Shown: positions 37,747 to 53,100 of the stretch, in pieces
Numbering within the stretch: the stretch's first letter is position 1
Layout of the letters: the number at the start of each line of letters is the position of its first letter
Assembly: GCF_028769735.1 (NCBI RefSeq)
Contig: NC_088178.1
Coordinates: forward strand, 124,001-188,000
Length of the DNA stretch: 64,000 nt
Direction of reading: 5' to 3'
Origin: Zonotrichia leucophrys gambelii
Taxonomy: Eukaryota > Chordata > Aves > Passeriformes > Passerellidae
The notes under the pieces: model-generated
Told to the model about the DNA's origin: nothing
What the model saw: only the letters and a program-made list of their open reading frames with translations
The model's database searches: none
Position numbers and translations under genes: made by a program

Positions 37747-37852
37747 TTTTAAAAACCAAACAAAAAACCCTAACAAGATTTCAAAACCCCACACAAACTT
37801 AAAAAAAAAAAACAAACCTAAACCCAACCCCCCCAAAAAAACCAAGAAAATG
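37747..37852. repeat. A/C-rich low-complexity tract
   Basis: The plus strand is dominated by runs of A and C with very few G or T, like the tract at 1.5 kb. It shows no clear period and no attached element. Confidence 0.65.
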
Positions 37853-38020
37853 ACAGGATGGTTTGCAGGCAGGAGTTGCTCTTCTGTTCTGGAGGAGGGT
37901 GGAAAGGGTGGGTGTGGTAGAAATTATTCTTCTGTTTTCATGAGAGCAAACTTTCACAATTTGTCATTGTCTAGAGGGAGAACTGCTCGTACACCTAGTG
38001 ACAAATAAAAAGCATATTTA

Positions 38021-38068
38021 ACAACAACAACAACAACAACAACAATAACAATAATAATAATAATAATA

Positions 38069-38104
<36 letters not shown>

Positions 38105-38122
38105 GTAGTAGTAGTAGTAGTA
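38021..38122. repeat. Compound trinucleotide microsatellite
   Basis: Four triplet blocks follow each other: (ACA)n at 38021-38043, (AAT)n from about 38050 to 38070, (ATT)n at 38071-38103 and (TAG)n at 38104-38122. The AAT and ATT blocks are reverse complements and meet at a single point, so the locus is also a perfect AT palindrome about 40 bases long. The minus-strand Ile/Val-run reading frame has no coding meaning. Confidence 0.93.
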
Positions 38123-41100
38123 AGCAAGGTGGGCTTTGTTGTTTTCCAAGAACAGCCTCTCAGACATGACCCCACCACACTGGCTGAGGATTTAAAGCCA
38201 TTTCAAAACTTCTACAGTCCAGAGGCCCAAAGGCAGCATCTCCTAAGCTGGAGGGGCAATTCCCCTGCTGGAGTGTCTTCAGGGAGGTTCTCTTATCTGC
38301 CAATATTTGTAAACATTTCCTTACTTCCTATGGATTGAATATAGAGCCCTCATGAATAATCATTGCCATAGAGATACTGAGACACAAAATGCAACCTGTT
38401 CACAAATATTGTTGATGACTGTAAGGAACTAATTCAAGGAAGACCATATTGTTACAGCCCTCTGCTTGTTGTCTAATTGCAGTCCCATTACCCTGTGGCC
38501 AGAAAAGCATTGTGCTTCGTCTTTTAACTCTCAGAGAATGAGTCAGAGGACTTGTTTAACCCATCTAATATAACAACTTTTTCCTGTTTGTGATTTCCCA
38601 GCTTTATCTTGATAATCATGGTGTAAACATTGACCATTATTTCCAGGTAAACTTCTCTGATAAATGTTACATTGCATAAAATTAATATTTTTCATTATTA
38701 ACCAAAATGTTTATTTAATCCTCAGTTCATAGGGATGATACTAGGAATCTTACACAGAAGGATGCATTCAAGGTCTGAGTGACTTCCTCTAGCATGTGTG
38801 ACTAGCTTTACTAGCAAACTCATAACAAAAACATGGAATGCTGCAGTCCTGTCAAAGTCTGTGAAAAAAAGTCCTTAAAAGGCAACTGAAGGGCAGAGAC
38901 CTCATTTTCTGGATCAGTACAGCAGCTCCTGCCTTCAGCTGTCTGCAGGGATGAGAGCTCAGCTGCCAGCACCCAAGCCTCTATCAAGATGTGCAGCATA
39001 TCAGGTCAGGATAAACTAAAATTGCTGGCTTAGGCTGTGAGGTTTTAGCAGCTGTTTCATTATCAGCTGAGCAATCTCTGCAATAGGAAAGGAAACACTA
39101 AATAAATTAGGTTGCAGGACACAAAATGGTCCTTCTTCTAATAGGGGAAAGATAAAATTTCGAGGTAATTTATTTGAGAACATAACTGCAAGACAGCAGA
39201 ATTGTAGCACCAAAATGTAAGAGGTAGAAAAAGGAAAAGAGACATTGAGGGGATCAGGAAAGATGCTGGTTAAAATGTGGGCTATGGAAGAGTGCCATAA
39301 CTTCTTGTTTTCTAGTGTGTGCATGTTTAGAGTGGAATAGGAAATGGGATGCTGGTTTTGGACTAGTAAATTTGGCAAGCAGTTCCTTTGAGGATGAATT
39401 GGTTAGTTTTATAATGCCCGTGCTTACAGCCAGGTTTGCTGGAGAGTTTTGAGCTGTACATCCAAAATGAGGGCTGTAGGTCTATGTAGCAATGTATCTG
39501 AACCACTCAGACTACAGGGTGCACCAGCCATTTCACTTGTAACTCTTCCTTATCAGAATTTTATCAGGACTCTCTGGAATTCATCAAGGCTTTTAGGACA
39601 TAAACTGTGCTAAAGTAAGAAAGAAGAAGCTGAGAAACTGAATTCCAAGATCACAAGGAGATAACAGAAAGCTGTAAGCCACCTGGACTGTAAACAATCA
39701 CATATTCTGAGAAGTGCATACAGAACATGTGTGCAAGCAAAGGCTCCAATAAGAAATGTGTGATCACTGTATGCAGTAGGCTTAGAATTTATTAATAAGT
39801 GCATAATGTAAACAATAAACAGCTTCTGCTTAATTATATTGGTTAGTCATACAGAAGTCCTGATTTCCCACAGACTTAGTGTGCTCTTGCAAAGGAATTT
39901 ATTTTTTTCTCCACAGAAACATTTTCCCTTCCTTTTGTGAGCTAAACGGGAATTTAAGGAATAGGGGCAGCATTTCTGGATTGCAAAAATACTATAAATG
40001 CTACAAATACTGAAGATTGAACTAAGTGAAATATAAGCAGGAGAAAGTATACCCAATTCTGTTTGTCCATCTCCATGGAGCTCAGACTGTAGGTAAGACA
40101 GTTCCTTTGTGTAGGACACTCTTGAGCTGAGCAGAAATTGCAGTAAATCTGAAAAAGCTACAGTACAAACTGAATGTACTGAACCACAAAATTTATGAAA
40201 ATTAGTGTTATCTCATGTTCTCTTGTAAGTTCAGACTGTTTCTTAGCCTGATGCCAGAATTTAACCAACAAGGCATATTTTAGAGACTAATTGGATTTGG
40301 AAAGAAAATATTTTCATGGGCAACAGATGCACTTTTTGTTCCACCCCCTTTCTTAAACTGATATTGAGGATGTACTACTATTACTGGAAATTAATACACC
40401 ATTTTTAGACAAAACTATATTACTATTTGGCAAGACATACTGTAGCAGTCACAAGTGATGTGAAAATCACAGCAGCTCCTCAAAATTGCTTTATTACCAG
40501 CCAGTATTGACTCAACCATGTGCACACTTGTCAGTTAGCTGCTGAACTCCAGTTTTTTGGCAAAGGACTGCTCCCTCTGTACAGCAGAGAAGTGACTACA
40601 AATCTTTGCAATTGCAACCTACAGATTACTACAGATTGCTCAACTGCTTTACAAAAAGAGCAGAGAGCTGTTTTCCTGGAGAGAGAGACTGCAAGCAGGA
40701 AGTTCTCCTTTAGTTAATAGTCCCTAGTGGAAGGGCTGGTTCAGGTTTCTCAAGTATTTCAAGTATGTTATTATGTCAAGGAATCTTGCAAACCCAAGTC
40801 TAACACCATGTTTTCTTGGCACACCAAGGATATGTACTTGTAAAAGAAATGCAGTTCTTCAAACTAGACAGAAATAGATGTTGGAGAACACCATAGACAG
40901 GAAATACCAGGAAAAATATGCCCTAATTTTGTGAGGACATCCAAAATTAGCTGTATAGGTACTTTGAGTAAGGGTAGCCTTATTTGAAACAAGTAGCAGT
41001 TCCTACCCCACAGCAGATGGGGTCAAACAGCTCATTTAGCAGCTGCTGCTGCTCACAGTCTGCATTCCCCGCTGGTTTTGGGCTGTCCTAAATGGTAAAC

Positions 41101-44100
41101 AGGGGATTTGATAACTGCTAATTGAGCAAATAACTGCTGTAATATAAAGATGCTGAAGGTGGAGGAGGTTTTGTGTGGTGGATGTATTTGGAAAAGAAGA
41201 AAATTTTTAAGTTTTGATGGGTTTATTTAAGGGTTTATTTAAGCCATTGATAAAAAAAAAAAACATATCAGAGTGTTTTAAAATTTGAAAGCTATAGTGA
41301 ATTACTTTTCTAATTCGCTAAGAGGATGTTTGCATCCAATCATCTGAGCAGCTGAGCCTAGAGCATTCCTCCAGTATAGAAGGCTAGGTATAAAACCTGC
41401 AGGTGAGCTCCATTGAATTCTAGTGCCATGGCTTTAAGTAAATATGTTGAGTAAATATGTTTAGTGTGTAGTATGTATTTAAACATGTTGAGTAAAATAC
41501 AATTTAAGTAAATAGTTAAAGTAGGTGATCAATTGAATGATCTTTCAGAAGTTCCCTGCAGTGTGGGCTTGAACCCCTTCAGGGAGAAGAAAAAACAGAA
41601 CCTGATTTTTGTTTCCTACATCCTGGGTGGATGTCACGTCCCTCAACTCTGAGGGAAGCTGTGCTTATAACAAAGCCTGTGAACCCAGTTCAGCCCACTG
41701 GAGGTTCCGAGCAGCAAAGTCTAGGGAGCACTGAGGTGACATTGGTGTGGGAATTCAGTGCCTAGAAAACCAGCAGTGGTGGCAGGCAGAAATCCCCTGG
41801 CTCTGCCAGTGTGCGGAGCTGCTGGCAAAGGGCCTTACACAGACCCCTTGGGCTCAGTGGGTGTGGGTATGGGCCTGCTGCAGGGCCATGAGTCTGTCTT
41901 TAGCTGTTGCTCTATAACTTGTACATCTTCTAGCACAGGCAAGAACTTGTCTGCTTTGGTAATGACCTGGTCAAGCTTATTTCTGCTGGCAAAGTACTCT
42001 AAGGTTCAATACCTAAGGCTCAGTACAATGTGTAGGCTCAATAGAAGGCTAAGGTATGTCCAGCCAGAGCATGCAAAAGATATCTCTTATCAGTTCTGTT
42101 TCTCTTCTGCATCTCTATTCACTTTTAATAAAGCTTTAATTGTCATGCTTCCCCTAACCACTGAGAAATTAACTTGGTGGGCAGGGGTATGGATTTGACC
42201 TACTACCTGGGAGACAGGAGGTACTTGCTGCTCAGTAACTTATTAATGATAGTTAATAAGTTAATTAATTAGCTAATTGAGCTCAGGTGAGTTTACAAAG
42301 CTGATGCTTTGAGTCTGGCTAGCAGCATTTTCCAGCGCTACACAGACCTGTTTTAAATTAGTCTTAGTGCTGTTTCTGCAGAAATAGCTTTTAGCCAACT
42401 TCTACATGGGCTGCCTTCTGCTGTGTGCCGTGCACCCAGGGATGTTCAGCAGAAGACAATGACACCAGATGTGAGCCCATACCTGCTCTGGAAGCTCCTA
42501 GAAGTGCCCCTTGGCTTTTAGTGAGCTGCATGGCTGCTTACCTGTGGAAGGCCTTATGTTCCTGAAGCTGTTTACCCAGACTCTGTCAAAACCAGAAATA
42601 ACAGAAAACAAAACCAGGGAAAATGTTGGTTTTTCACTTTTATCATCTAATATGCTTTCAAAATCCAATCCAGAATCTGTAAGGGTCTCACTTAAGAGCT
42701 GCAGCATTTTGATTGCATCACAGTCTACATGCAATGATGTCTAGCATAAAATGCAACACTTGCTTTAGACTCAATTAAGAATGGGTTTGCTACAGATTCC
42801 ACTGAATTCATCACAAGGCAGTGGGAATTTTATGTCATTGTGTGAGCTGTTATTTCTACAACTACTTTGCACAGTAGGAGCATCTGTCTATGGGAAGAAT
42901 GCCATTAATATTCTTCTTTCTTATATTTTCAGCTCTGCCTTCCAAGCTTGAATATCTTCAAATTTGTGCATCACAACAGTTAAGTCAGGTTTTCCACTGA
43001 AATAGGTCACATTTATCCAAAAAGTACACCACCTGCCAATGTGAGCAAGCCATGTTATGTGTTTTTTTTATTTCTGTCTTCCTTTGTGTTTAGTGTTTGC
43101 ATTTTGTAGCCATAAAGAAGGAGAGGAGAGAAGAAAAAGAGAGCAGTTTACACCACATATTTTCTTGCATAAAAATTGGGGTTTTAATGACTTTAAAAAT
43201 CCTTTTACAGATTGCATGGTTTAAAAGAAGCCATTGGGATGTGCTATTTAGACGTATGAGGGCCTTTAGTTGAGAAAAATCACCAATTAAAATGCTAAAA
43301 TTTTTGTCACTAAGATTTTTCTTGAGGAAAATTAATGTTGGAGCACATTGGAGTTGGAAAATTAATGTTGGAGTACTTTAATCTGAAACATTATATGGAA
43401 AATAATTATAGAAAGGGGATGTAGATGAAATGGTTTTTGATACTGGAAATGTATACAGAAGGAGGTTGTGGTTTTGTTTTATGTCACAGAAACCTAGCTT
43501 GGCTTAATCAATTACCCCTTCTCATTAACCTTCCTTGAGGGAATTTGGCACTTGTTTTATTAGTTAAGGGTGTGCATAGTTGTGTTTTTTGGTATATTGC
43601 TATCATGTTGCAGAAAATAATATCTGTAAAGAAAAACAGGGCAAAAAAGTAAGTGCCACAGAGGATTGATGTTGTGGTCATAAATCTGCAAGCAAATTTT
43701 AATTTGTTCTAAACTATTTTGCGCTTCTGGCAGTGGCAGAAAAACAACGTTGGTAAGCTGGAGCAAGTTTTGTGTTTGTGAGATTTCTTTTTGTGTGTGT
43801 TACGTCTGGCAAGATCTCTGTGGCCTGCAGTCGGTACAGCTTTGCTTGTCAGGACCAGGTTACTGAGAAGCCAATTGCTGCATTTACTTTTCTTCTGGAG
43901 ACTAGGCTTGGTACTCCTATCTCATTCTCTATGTATGGATTTGTGTGAAAGCTCTCTCATAAACTGCCTTTAATTTCTTTGTTTACAATATAAAACCAAA
44001 GTATCCTTAATCTGCCAGGAGTCTGGAAGGATTTAGATCAGTAGTGGCTATTAGTACCATGTCCTGGGTCAAGGTGACTAAAACCTATTTATCTCTTAAT

Positions 44101-47100
44101 TATGTCTTTCTGAACGGCATCACTCACCCTTTCAAACAAATCTTCCTTTTCTAAAACATATTCAAATACATTTTTTTAAGTCTTTCTTTTCAGAAGCTAG
44201 AAGGCAATCATGGTTTTAAATGTAACCAAAATCAATTGATTGCAGCGGAAAGCCCCAACTCTTGTCTTATTTCAATTTCTCGGTGGTTTTGGTGTCAGTC
44301 TCACACACATTGTAGCCTGGGCAGAGTAGTCAAGGCCCTGTCTTTCCCAGCTCCTGCTGCTCCTGGTGTACTTCTGGGCAGAAGATGAGGTCTGTCATTC
44401 AGGAGGCTTTGTCCGCCTTAGGGCCATGAGATGCAGCTGGGCTGCTGGGATCTTTCACGGGGAAAGTAGGCAAAAATTTGCACAGCAGAGCTTTTCCTCA
44501 GGATGCAATGCTGGTGCAGAGTGGGGTGTAATTTTTACATCATTGCATTATTTTACATCTTTTTGCAGAAGCTATCAGCCTATTGCTCCTTTCCCTTGTA
44601 AGAGGTTTTCTGTAGGGCCAAGCCTGTTGGGTATCACCAGGTAGCTAGTGCTCTTTCTCCAGCAGTCCAGGCTTCAGGGGAGGCAAAAAAAAAAGCCAAA
44701 CAGAAAACCTTAGAGGGATCACATGAATAGTGTTCTGAAGAAACCATTGAATGAATGTTTGTGACAGAGTTCTCTAAATGTGCAGCGCTTTTCCAAGTAC
44801 CCATGGAGGAAGCATGCCTCATTGACTAGGGACATCCATGGCTCTATTGAAAGATGGGAGAATAAATAAACAACACTTTATTTAAACAAACAAAACAAGA
44901 AAAAAGCAAAACCCACCTCCTGGGAACTAGGAAGCAATGGTGTTTGCTTTGATCCTTTATTTGCACAGTTGGTAGGCATTTTAATCTCTCTAATTCCAAT
45001 TACAGTGGCAAGTACATGCTGCCCATTTCACTTTTGTTGTTGGGTTTTCTGTTCCAAGTATTGTAACTCACATAGGATTGCCTGGAAATGCAAAGTTTTT
45101 TCTTGATTTAACTAACTTTGCCCTCAGTTGCTTTTGGATAGGGCTTTGGCCTGTATCTGATGGAGGGGACAGAAGAGCCCTGTGGTGTGCTGTGCATGAT
45201 GAGGAGATAACTGGGGCAATCTTTACATCTCATCTAAAGCCTGTGAGGATTTCTGTGGTTCAGCATCACAGATGTTAAACTTGTGAGGATGGATTTATTT
45301 CAATTACACCTGTAATCTGATCTGTGCTTCTAAATGAACATGATGAGTCCACGTAGTAATGGTGCTCTTTTTTTCCCCCGCTTTGGGGGGACTCGATGAT
45401 ATAAGGATTTGAAGCTTGACATAAAGGAATTGAAGCTTAGCATCAGAGTGTTCACCAGATCCATGTGATAAGTAATGGAACAACTTGCTATGGGCAGATA
45501 TCTCTTGGACATATGTGGCAGTTAGAGATGTACCTGATGGACCTCAGCTTTCTTGCCTTTCCTTCCCTCATTGGTCTCTTACTCTGCTAATAAGCAAGAT
45601 CAGTAAGTTTGGTTTCCTGTGTTATTCTGATTCTCTGGCATAATCATATCCACAAACCAACGGCAACATTCCTGTGGATGTCTTCATTACTTGCTTGCGT
45701 TCTTATCAGAAATGAGTGCCTTTGCTCAGCAGAGCCCTTCAGTGGCTACCGGCACTTGCTTTCTCCTTATCAGAAGTTGTTGGTAGCTTTCTTTTGAAGA
45801 ATGAAAATGGCAATTTCAGTAGTCTTACTGGTTTTGATAAAAATCAGTGGTATCTGAGCTGCTGCTGCTGGTGAAGATTTCTTAGCTCTTGTGGTGAAAT
45901 GGTTTTCCAGAGTTGAAAGGAAAACACTTTTAAAGCCTGTTGCCTGGACACTGAGGTGGCTTGAACCCCCAAAGTCCTCCATTTGTTTTTCAGAGGTCTG
46001 TCTAAAATAACAGATTCCTGTCTATCTCAGCTCCCTTCTGTTCAGCTGTGTGTAACCGAATTTAACAGGGACTTTTTCTTCCACATAGCAGCTGAGGATG
46101 AAACCATCATTTCACCAAGGTTTTATTGGGATCTGGAACTTCCCTGTGGCATAACCCAAAGCTGTGTGTTGTGGGGATTTAAGACATCAGACTCTGGCTT
46201 TGAATGAGCACAGGATGGACTGGTAGCCTGTTATTTAATGTGATTTGCTCCTGGAAACACAAGTGGGCATCCAAAACTGATGGATGTCATTCCCAGCCTG
46301 TACTCAACCTCAATTAACACTATTTCAGTATTTTTAAATGCTATCTTAATGAAATTTGGCTGTTAGTGATTGTACCTCGTGAGACCACCTGGAGAGCTTG
46401 TGCTTGCAGGAGAAATCTTTCTGCCATTGACAGGGGGATTACAGGGCTCACCATGGATGAAAGGGGAGGGGGTGTTTCCATCAGTCTGGAGGTCGGGAGG
46501 GGCTGGAAGAAACTGCTGGGGAGATTTTGAGAGCCTTCCAGAGGTGAGCCCTGGAAACCATGCAGCTGAAATTAAGCACAGCCTCAGCCCCTGCCAGCAT
46601 CCTGAGCAACACGCATTTTATCTGATTTTGAAAAAGCTGATCATTTTGGGGGGCTACAGAAAAAATCTGCTTTGTAAATGCTAACTTTTTTGTCTGATGC
46701 TAATAATCCTGGATCTGTCTTGGATTAGTGCCTAATAGACCACAGCTTTGGAGCCAGTGTATCACAAGAAATTAATCGAGACATTTGCTTTGTAATAGTC
46801 ACACTTTCTTTCTTGGATTGATGAGTCAGCACTATGCAATTTCAATTTATTTGAGGATATGTTGCCATTTAGTACTTTGAGAACTTGCCAAGGGTTAGGT
46901 GACTGAGTTTTCCAGCAGCATTAGAGCATGAAACTCTCAATTACTTGGTTTTGTTCCTTTGAACTGTTAATCCATGTCACCGGCACACTGTGTTAGCTGA
47001 TACATTGCAGCTATTTGGTAATATTCCTGGAATATGGTAGAAGACAGTTTATTCTAAGATGTTACAAACTAACAGTGACATATTCTGACTCTGCAGTCCT

Positions 47101-50100
47101 ACTTCTCTTACTCATTACAGATTATTCCAGCTGGCACCAGAGGCCACATGCTTTTTGCTCTTTTTTTCCCCCTGGGAAGTTTTTGGTGAAATGTGTCAAT
47201 TCTCCAACCTGTGATACCAGCACATCTCTCAGGAGGTGTTGTCAAGAGCCCCTGCACATTTTCACAAGGAAAACCTGCTCTGTTCAGAGATCTGCATGAG
47301 GAAAGGGATCTTCAATGACAGTGGAGCAAAGGTTGACCTCGAAAATGGCACACACTAGAGGCAGGAATGAAAAATGAGATTTATGGGACTGTGGGCACAT
47401 TAGAAGAAAAGTGAAACATTTCAAAGATAGAAAAGTCCACTGTATTTACTGACAGAGCTCCCAGCGATATGTGGAGACACCAATAAGGAATGTTTTCAGT
47501 ATTACAAAGCATATTTTGGCTGGGTTTTTTAGCCTGTCCCTACATCCTGTGAGCAATGCAAGAGTGATTTACTACGTGAAAAGCTATGGAGTAGGAATTC
47601 CTTGGATGAAAATGATTCCGTGGCAACAACTTTTGCAAAATTAGACTCCTGAGTTTTATATACCCTCTGAAGGGGTATTTAAATGCCTCTTTTTAAATCA
47701 TAACTAGCATATTGTGGAAGTGAAAGGCGTTATTTTAGGAACAGCTAGTTCTAAGCCTGTGTGCTTTTTGGAAGACATGTAACCTCTGGGAAGGAAAGGA
47801 TTACATCTGAAAATACCTCCAAGGCTGCTATCAGGACAGAAAAATGCTTCCAGGCTCCTTGCCAAAGCCTGGGGTTGCATCTGTCCTTTTAGAGTACGTT
47901 TAGTTATGCTAGGGAGATGGTGTGCTCTTGTATGTGTTGTCTCTTCTAACTGAAGAGAAGTGACCTTTCAAAGAGTAATTAGTTGCGTTTTCCTTCCTAT
48001 TTTGCTAGTTTCCTACTGAACCTAAGCTGTAAGTGCAGATATCTGCAGGCTCAAACTGTACCTTCATCTTCTCAAGGCAGCAAATTACAAATTGAAAAGC
48101 TATAATATCTATTGATAATAAATAAAAGGCTAACTGGGAAGTTATTTTTCCAAAATACCTAGGTATTGTGTACTTGTGGAGGAGTTCTGAGTAATAAACA
48201 AACTTATAATTGCAAAATTCCTGTACCCAGTATATAATCAGGCAATAGCAAAGTCTGAGGGCTCATTTTCAGGTCATTTTAATGTGGGATTTTTTTTTTT
48301 TCTTCCTTGTTTATTCTGGCAGCAATGGATGGAACTGGGGAGAGGCCAGGAATTCAGGTTCTATTCCAGGCACTAAAATATGCTTTCCCATATGACGATG
48401 GAGTGAGCTGGTTTTTGTAGCAGGTAATTGGAGCATTTAGGAGAGCAGACAGCCAGTGGTGTGAGTGCTCAGAGGAGCTCTGGTGCCACTGTTTGCAGGA
48501 GCAGTGAGTGACCAGGTGAGAAGGGCAGGAATAACTGGGTCAGAAACACTGTAGATCTTCATGGGGAAGGAAATGGGCACAATTGCCATGCAAGAAATAA
48601 CTGGAAGAAAAATCCACAGAATAATCAGCTGACAAGTGATCCAAATGGAAATGATAATGGTCATGGAAAGAAGGCCCTGAACATCTAGGGAACTTGCATG
48701 GGAATTTTGAAAAATTTTCTTCCGAGCTCCTCCCTTCAAATATGGGTCCTAAATTGTCTTAATATGCTCATCAGTTTGCAGTGTTATTTCTTTTTGATGC
48801 TGCCATTTTCTGTATGACTTCTCTGTTTCTTCAGAGACTCAAGGAAATGTATCAATGGAGGAGCAGAAGTTCAGTCTGTGTTTATAGAAAATTTCAATGC
48901 ATGCCATTTAGACACAACACTACTCTGACTCTTAGTGAGCTTTCTTCATGTTTGAACTTAAAAGTTTTTCCCTTTTGCACATACATATCTGTATTAATAC
49001 ACTTATTTATGAGTAATAGCTGGCAAGTTTCCAGCGTTTAGAAGTGTCTGAGGAAACCTTACGCAGAGCTACATTTCCTACAGTGGTGGGAAGGCAGAGA
49101 TAAGCTGCACTTCTGATAACAGCACGTATTCAAGGAATTACTAAAAGAGAACACAAGTGACACATCTTTGTATTTATTTGTGTTAGAACTGAGTTGCTTG
49201 ATTGGCTGCTGAGCATTCTGCAATGTGTACCCATTAGGGCTCTGGCAATGTCAGCTGTGAGCTACGTCACCTTCCTCTTGCTGAACAAACTCTCTACAAT
49301 ATTCTCAGAGGGAAGGTAAACACAAGTTTCACTCCAAACAGGTTGGTTTGGCTGCCTTATATGGATTAAACTGTGACAAAACCAAGGACAAGCTGAGCTT
49401 TTGGCAATATAACAGTCTAAGAGGGAATGAAGAAAAAAAAGGATTTGGCTTATAAGAGTTTTAGGAGTCCATTATCAATCACTGGAAAGAATTTCTATAA
49501 GGAAGTTGTAGAGGTTTAACAGATTTTAGGTCTTCAATGAGAGTCTATGGGCAAGTCTAAGAATTAGATGGATTGGATGATTGCTTGGAGAGTATTTCCA
49601 AACATTTTTGGCTTGGTTCATTAACTGAGCCCTGCACAGTCCTCCAACTTCAATTAAAAGCAGAGACATCAAACGTGCCTATAATATTTGAAGTCTTCTG
49701 CCATGCAGAATATTAGTAGTTGTAACAAAATGCAGACCATTCCCTGTGATTCTCTTGCTTAACAAATATTTATGTGGTTTCTGTATAACACATATATAAA
49801 TATTAAGCATGTTAGAAATCAATCTTGCTAATGGCATGCCTAACAGCTCTGATTCATGCTTTGAAGACCAACAATTAATTGTCTATTATTTAAGCAGCTG
49901 TTGAACCACCTTAGCATGCTGAGGCCTTCTTATGTGCTACATATTTGTAATAACAAATAAAGCTGCACTGATCTTCAAAGCAGGTGGCAGGGATAAATGA
50001 TCTCTCTTGAAATTTGAACGCTGTAATAAAATATCATATACCAATTTTTCTCCAGGCAGGTAAAGGTAACTTAAAGAAAAATAAGGCAAAATACATGACT

Positions 50101-53100
50101 ACTTGTGTTGAGAATTTAGAGAGGCATGCACAGGAGCAAAACAGTGTCAATCAGCTTGAATTAGCTGGACTATTCAGGACTTTTTGTTCTGAAGACAGAT
50201 GCTTCTAATGGTGAGGAGTAGAAAAACCAAACCAGAAAACAAAATCTTCCCCTAGGTCCTTGAGAATGTACTGGTGGGTGGAGAAGTTGATGCGGTAAGA
50301 ATTTGAAAGGTAAACGAAGTGTATGGGCTTACTGCTTTTCTTTTTGGTTTGGTTCTGTTTTCTTTTTTTTTTTTTTTTGGTCCACATAGAGCACCTATTA
50401 TACATTCCCACTCTCGACACGAATGCTTTGACATAGTCTTCATTAGATGGAATTGTTTTCATGCTTTTTTAGGTTATATTACTCACAGGAAGAGGCAAAA
50501 AGGTTACAGCAGCAGGTTGTGCAGGTGTGGTCTGGTTATAAAGATACAACTATACTTGAAGTAAAACTTCTCCCATGAAAGATGGTGGATTTGAGAACTA
50601 AATTAGGAGTTGTAATTAAACAAGGAATGTTGCATATCTCTAAATGTTATCTTCAACAAGGAATGAGGGGAGAAACAAGAAAATTGAGTTGAAACAAGTA
50701 CAGAAGCAAATAATGGTTTAAGAAACAACTGTTTATCTAAGAAAACTACATCTGTTTCCTGATCTTTTCTCTAAATGCTGTTCTCTTTGTGAAGCTACCT
50801 TTCAAATCTTGCTTCTGTATCACTGTATTCTTCTTTTGCTCTACCGTTCCATGTCCAGGCACAACCTCTTGTCCATGCCCTTCCCTGAGCAGTATGGGTC
50901 AGTGCTAGTGCAGGACTGATGCAAGAATAAAATATAGATGTATGAATCATAAAATTGCTACAATATATAAAATCACCTAAGACAAGGCTCTGCTCTACCT
51001 GTCCAGACAGGTCTGCTTTGTACATCTATCAACAGAGCTGTTTGGCCAAGGAAAAAAAAGAAGAATGGTGCTTCAAACAGACTAAAAATAGCAACAGTGG
51101 AAAACGGTCTAAAAGCAATTTTACTTCATTGAAAACCAAAGGAATGCTGAGTTTCTACAACGGTATTTTCCATTGGATTAAAATTGCCCCCTTTACAGCA
51201 TTGATCGTAAATACTGTTTTCATTGCTTCAGTGATATTATTGTACATCTGGACTGAAGGTGGGCATTCTTGGATATTACTGGTGCAATGTGTGCTGGTGC
51301 ATTTCAGGAATGGACTGTGCACAAGCTGGGAGGGAGAAGAAAATTTCTTCTCTCCTCCACATGTGCTAGTTTTTAAATTGTTTGAGAACGTTTTGTGTTA
51401 GGCTAAATGGGAAGCCAGGTCTTTTTATAGTTTTATTTCTCTACTTTCTTAGCTCTTATTTCTGGTCTTGTGGGAGTGGTGTCCTAATTAAAACATTCTG
51501 CCTTCTGAAGCCTGTTGAACATATGTCAATTGTGTTTTTAAAGGAAAAAAAGGTCAAATAAAATGGAACGAGGAAAGTCTGTTGGAAACTTTAAATTTCT
51601 GCTTTCTGTTTAGATGTTTGGTGCAGTTTGCTTCTCTAAATGCCTCTGTATAATTAAATCATTAACTGTTTTATGGGTTTTTAAGCTGCACACATTAAAA
51701 ATAATTTTCTAGTAAAAAAATACAGAATTATGCACTCTTACTGAAATACAAACTGTAATTTAAGATGGCTTGATGTGGTAATGTGGATATTGCCTTTAGA
51801 TGGAAATCTTAGAAGAATCTGTCTTAATAAAGAGCTTTATTTGTGTCCTAATCATTAACCTTGTTTCTTTGAACATTAACAATTGCCATTAATGTCATGA
51901 GAGTAACCCCTCAAGTGGAGGTGTACTCCAGCTGGCTGGCTTTGCTTGCAAACCACTGAATGCTGGGTAGAAAAGCTTGCTTTTTAGCCAAAATGGCTGG
52001 CAGACCCAGTGCAGGTATGAAAATTGGAAGAATTCTTTCAAGATCTGTGAAAGAACTACTATCTGGATCATTTAGACAATGAACTTCATGCACTACTGCA
52101 CAATAATCAGTAATTCCAGGCTAAGCTGCTAAAGGCAAAATTATTAGCATAATCTGTTAAACATTTGCCTATTGGAACAGATAAAGTCTTTGCTAGAATT
52201 CATCTTCACTGTTTAATCTCCTAAAAAACTCCCTGAAGATTTTGCAATGCCATACTTTGCAAGTTTATTAGAGAAGCAGAGCTAGACAGAGCATAGTTAT
52301 CTTGGTAACTTTTTTTTGCAATTTCCCACTTCTGTAATTGACTCTAGAGGTAGACTTCTCCCACTCTTCCATACTTAGCAGCGTGAAATACCTGGTTTAA
52401 ATGTCAGCAAACTGACATTTAGGTATCCTGAAATTGCAAAGACAATACAGGTTTATCATCCTCTGAGCAATTTTATTCTGCTCTAGCACAAATTGTGCTG
52501 AAGGGAAGTAATTGCCATACTGAAGCAGCAGCAGCAGAAGTTTCACCAGTCACCCCACTATAATTTGGTTGGAGGAGCTGTGGAACTGAGAGCTTTGCTG
52601 TGCACTGTTTTAGTAGTGCTTTGGGACACGTTACCCAGCCTGATTATGACAAAAATGTGGTGATGTTGGAAGGATCTGCAGGGATAGAATGGAGAGAGGT
52701 CTTTAAAGTAGCATCAGGTTACTCCTGAGAGAGTATGAAACATCCAAAAGAGCTGTGATAGATGTTCATCTGGAGCCAAAGCCATGTGGTTCCAGAGTTA
52801 TTTAAAACAAACATCAAAGCCTTTAAAATCCTGAAATATGTGACAGTTAAATTTGCTTTTAAAAAGGATGTAAAAAATATAGAAGACAGAAAAGGAAAGA
52901 ATTTGCAGAGATACTGAGATAGATATATACAGAAAATATGTTCTAGGAAACAAGAACAGGGTGCCTGCCAGCAGAAACTGTTGCAAAGGTACAGCTAAAA
53001 TGAAAAACAGTGAGAATGTGAAGAAAGTAACGAGGAATAAACAAGTATTGTCTTCACTGGCATGTGAACTGAAATGAGATTACAGGTATTAGTTATAAAA

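Noticed and set aside
41560..42235. Segment with AATAAA at about 42,127 that resembles an LTR or retroposed 3' UTR
   Set aside because: No TG...CA termini with a target-site duplication, no TATA box at a fitting distance and no poly(A) tail could be found.
42236..42263. 11-bp AT-rich inverted repeat around TGATAG
   Set aside because: The low-complexity TTAAT composition makes short palindromes here unremarkable.
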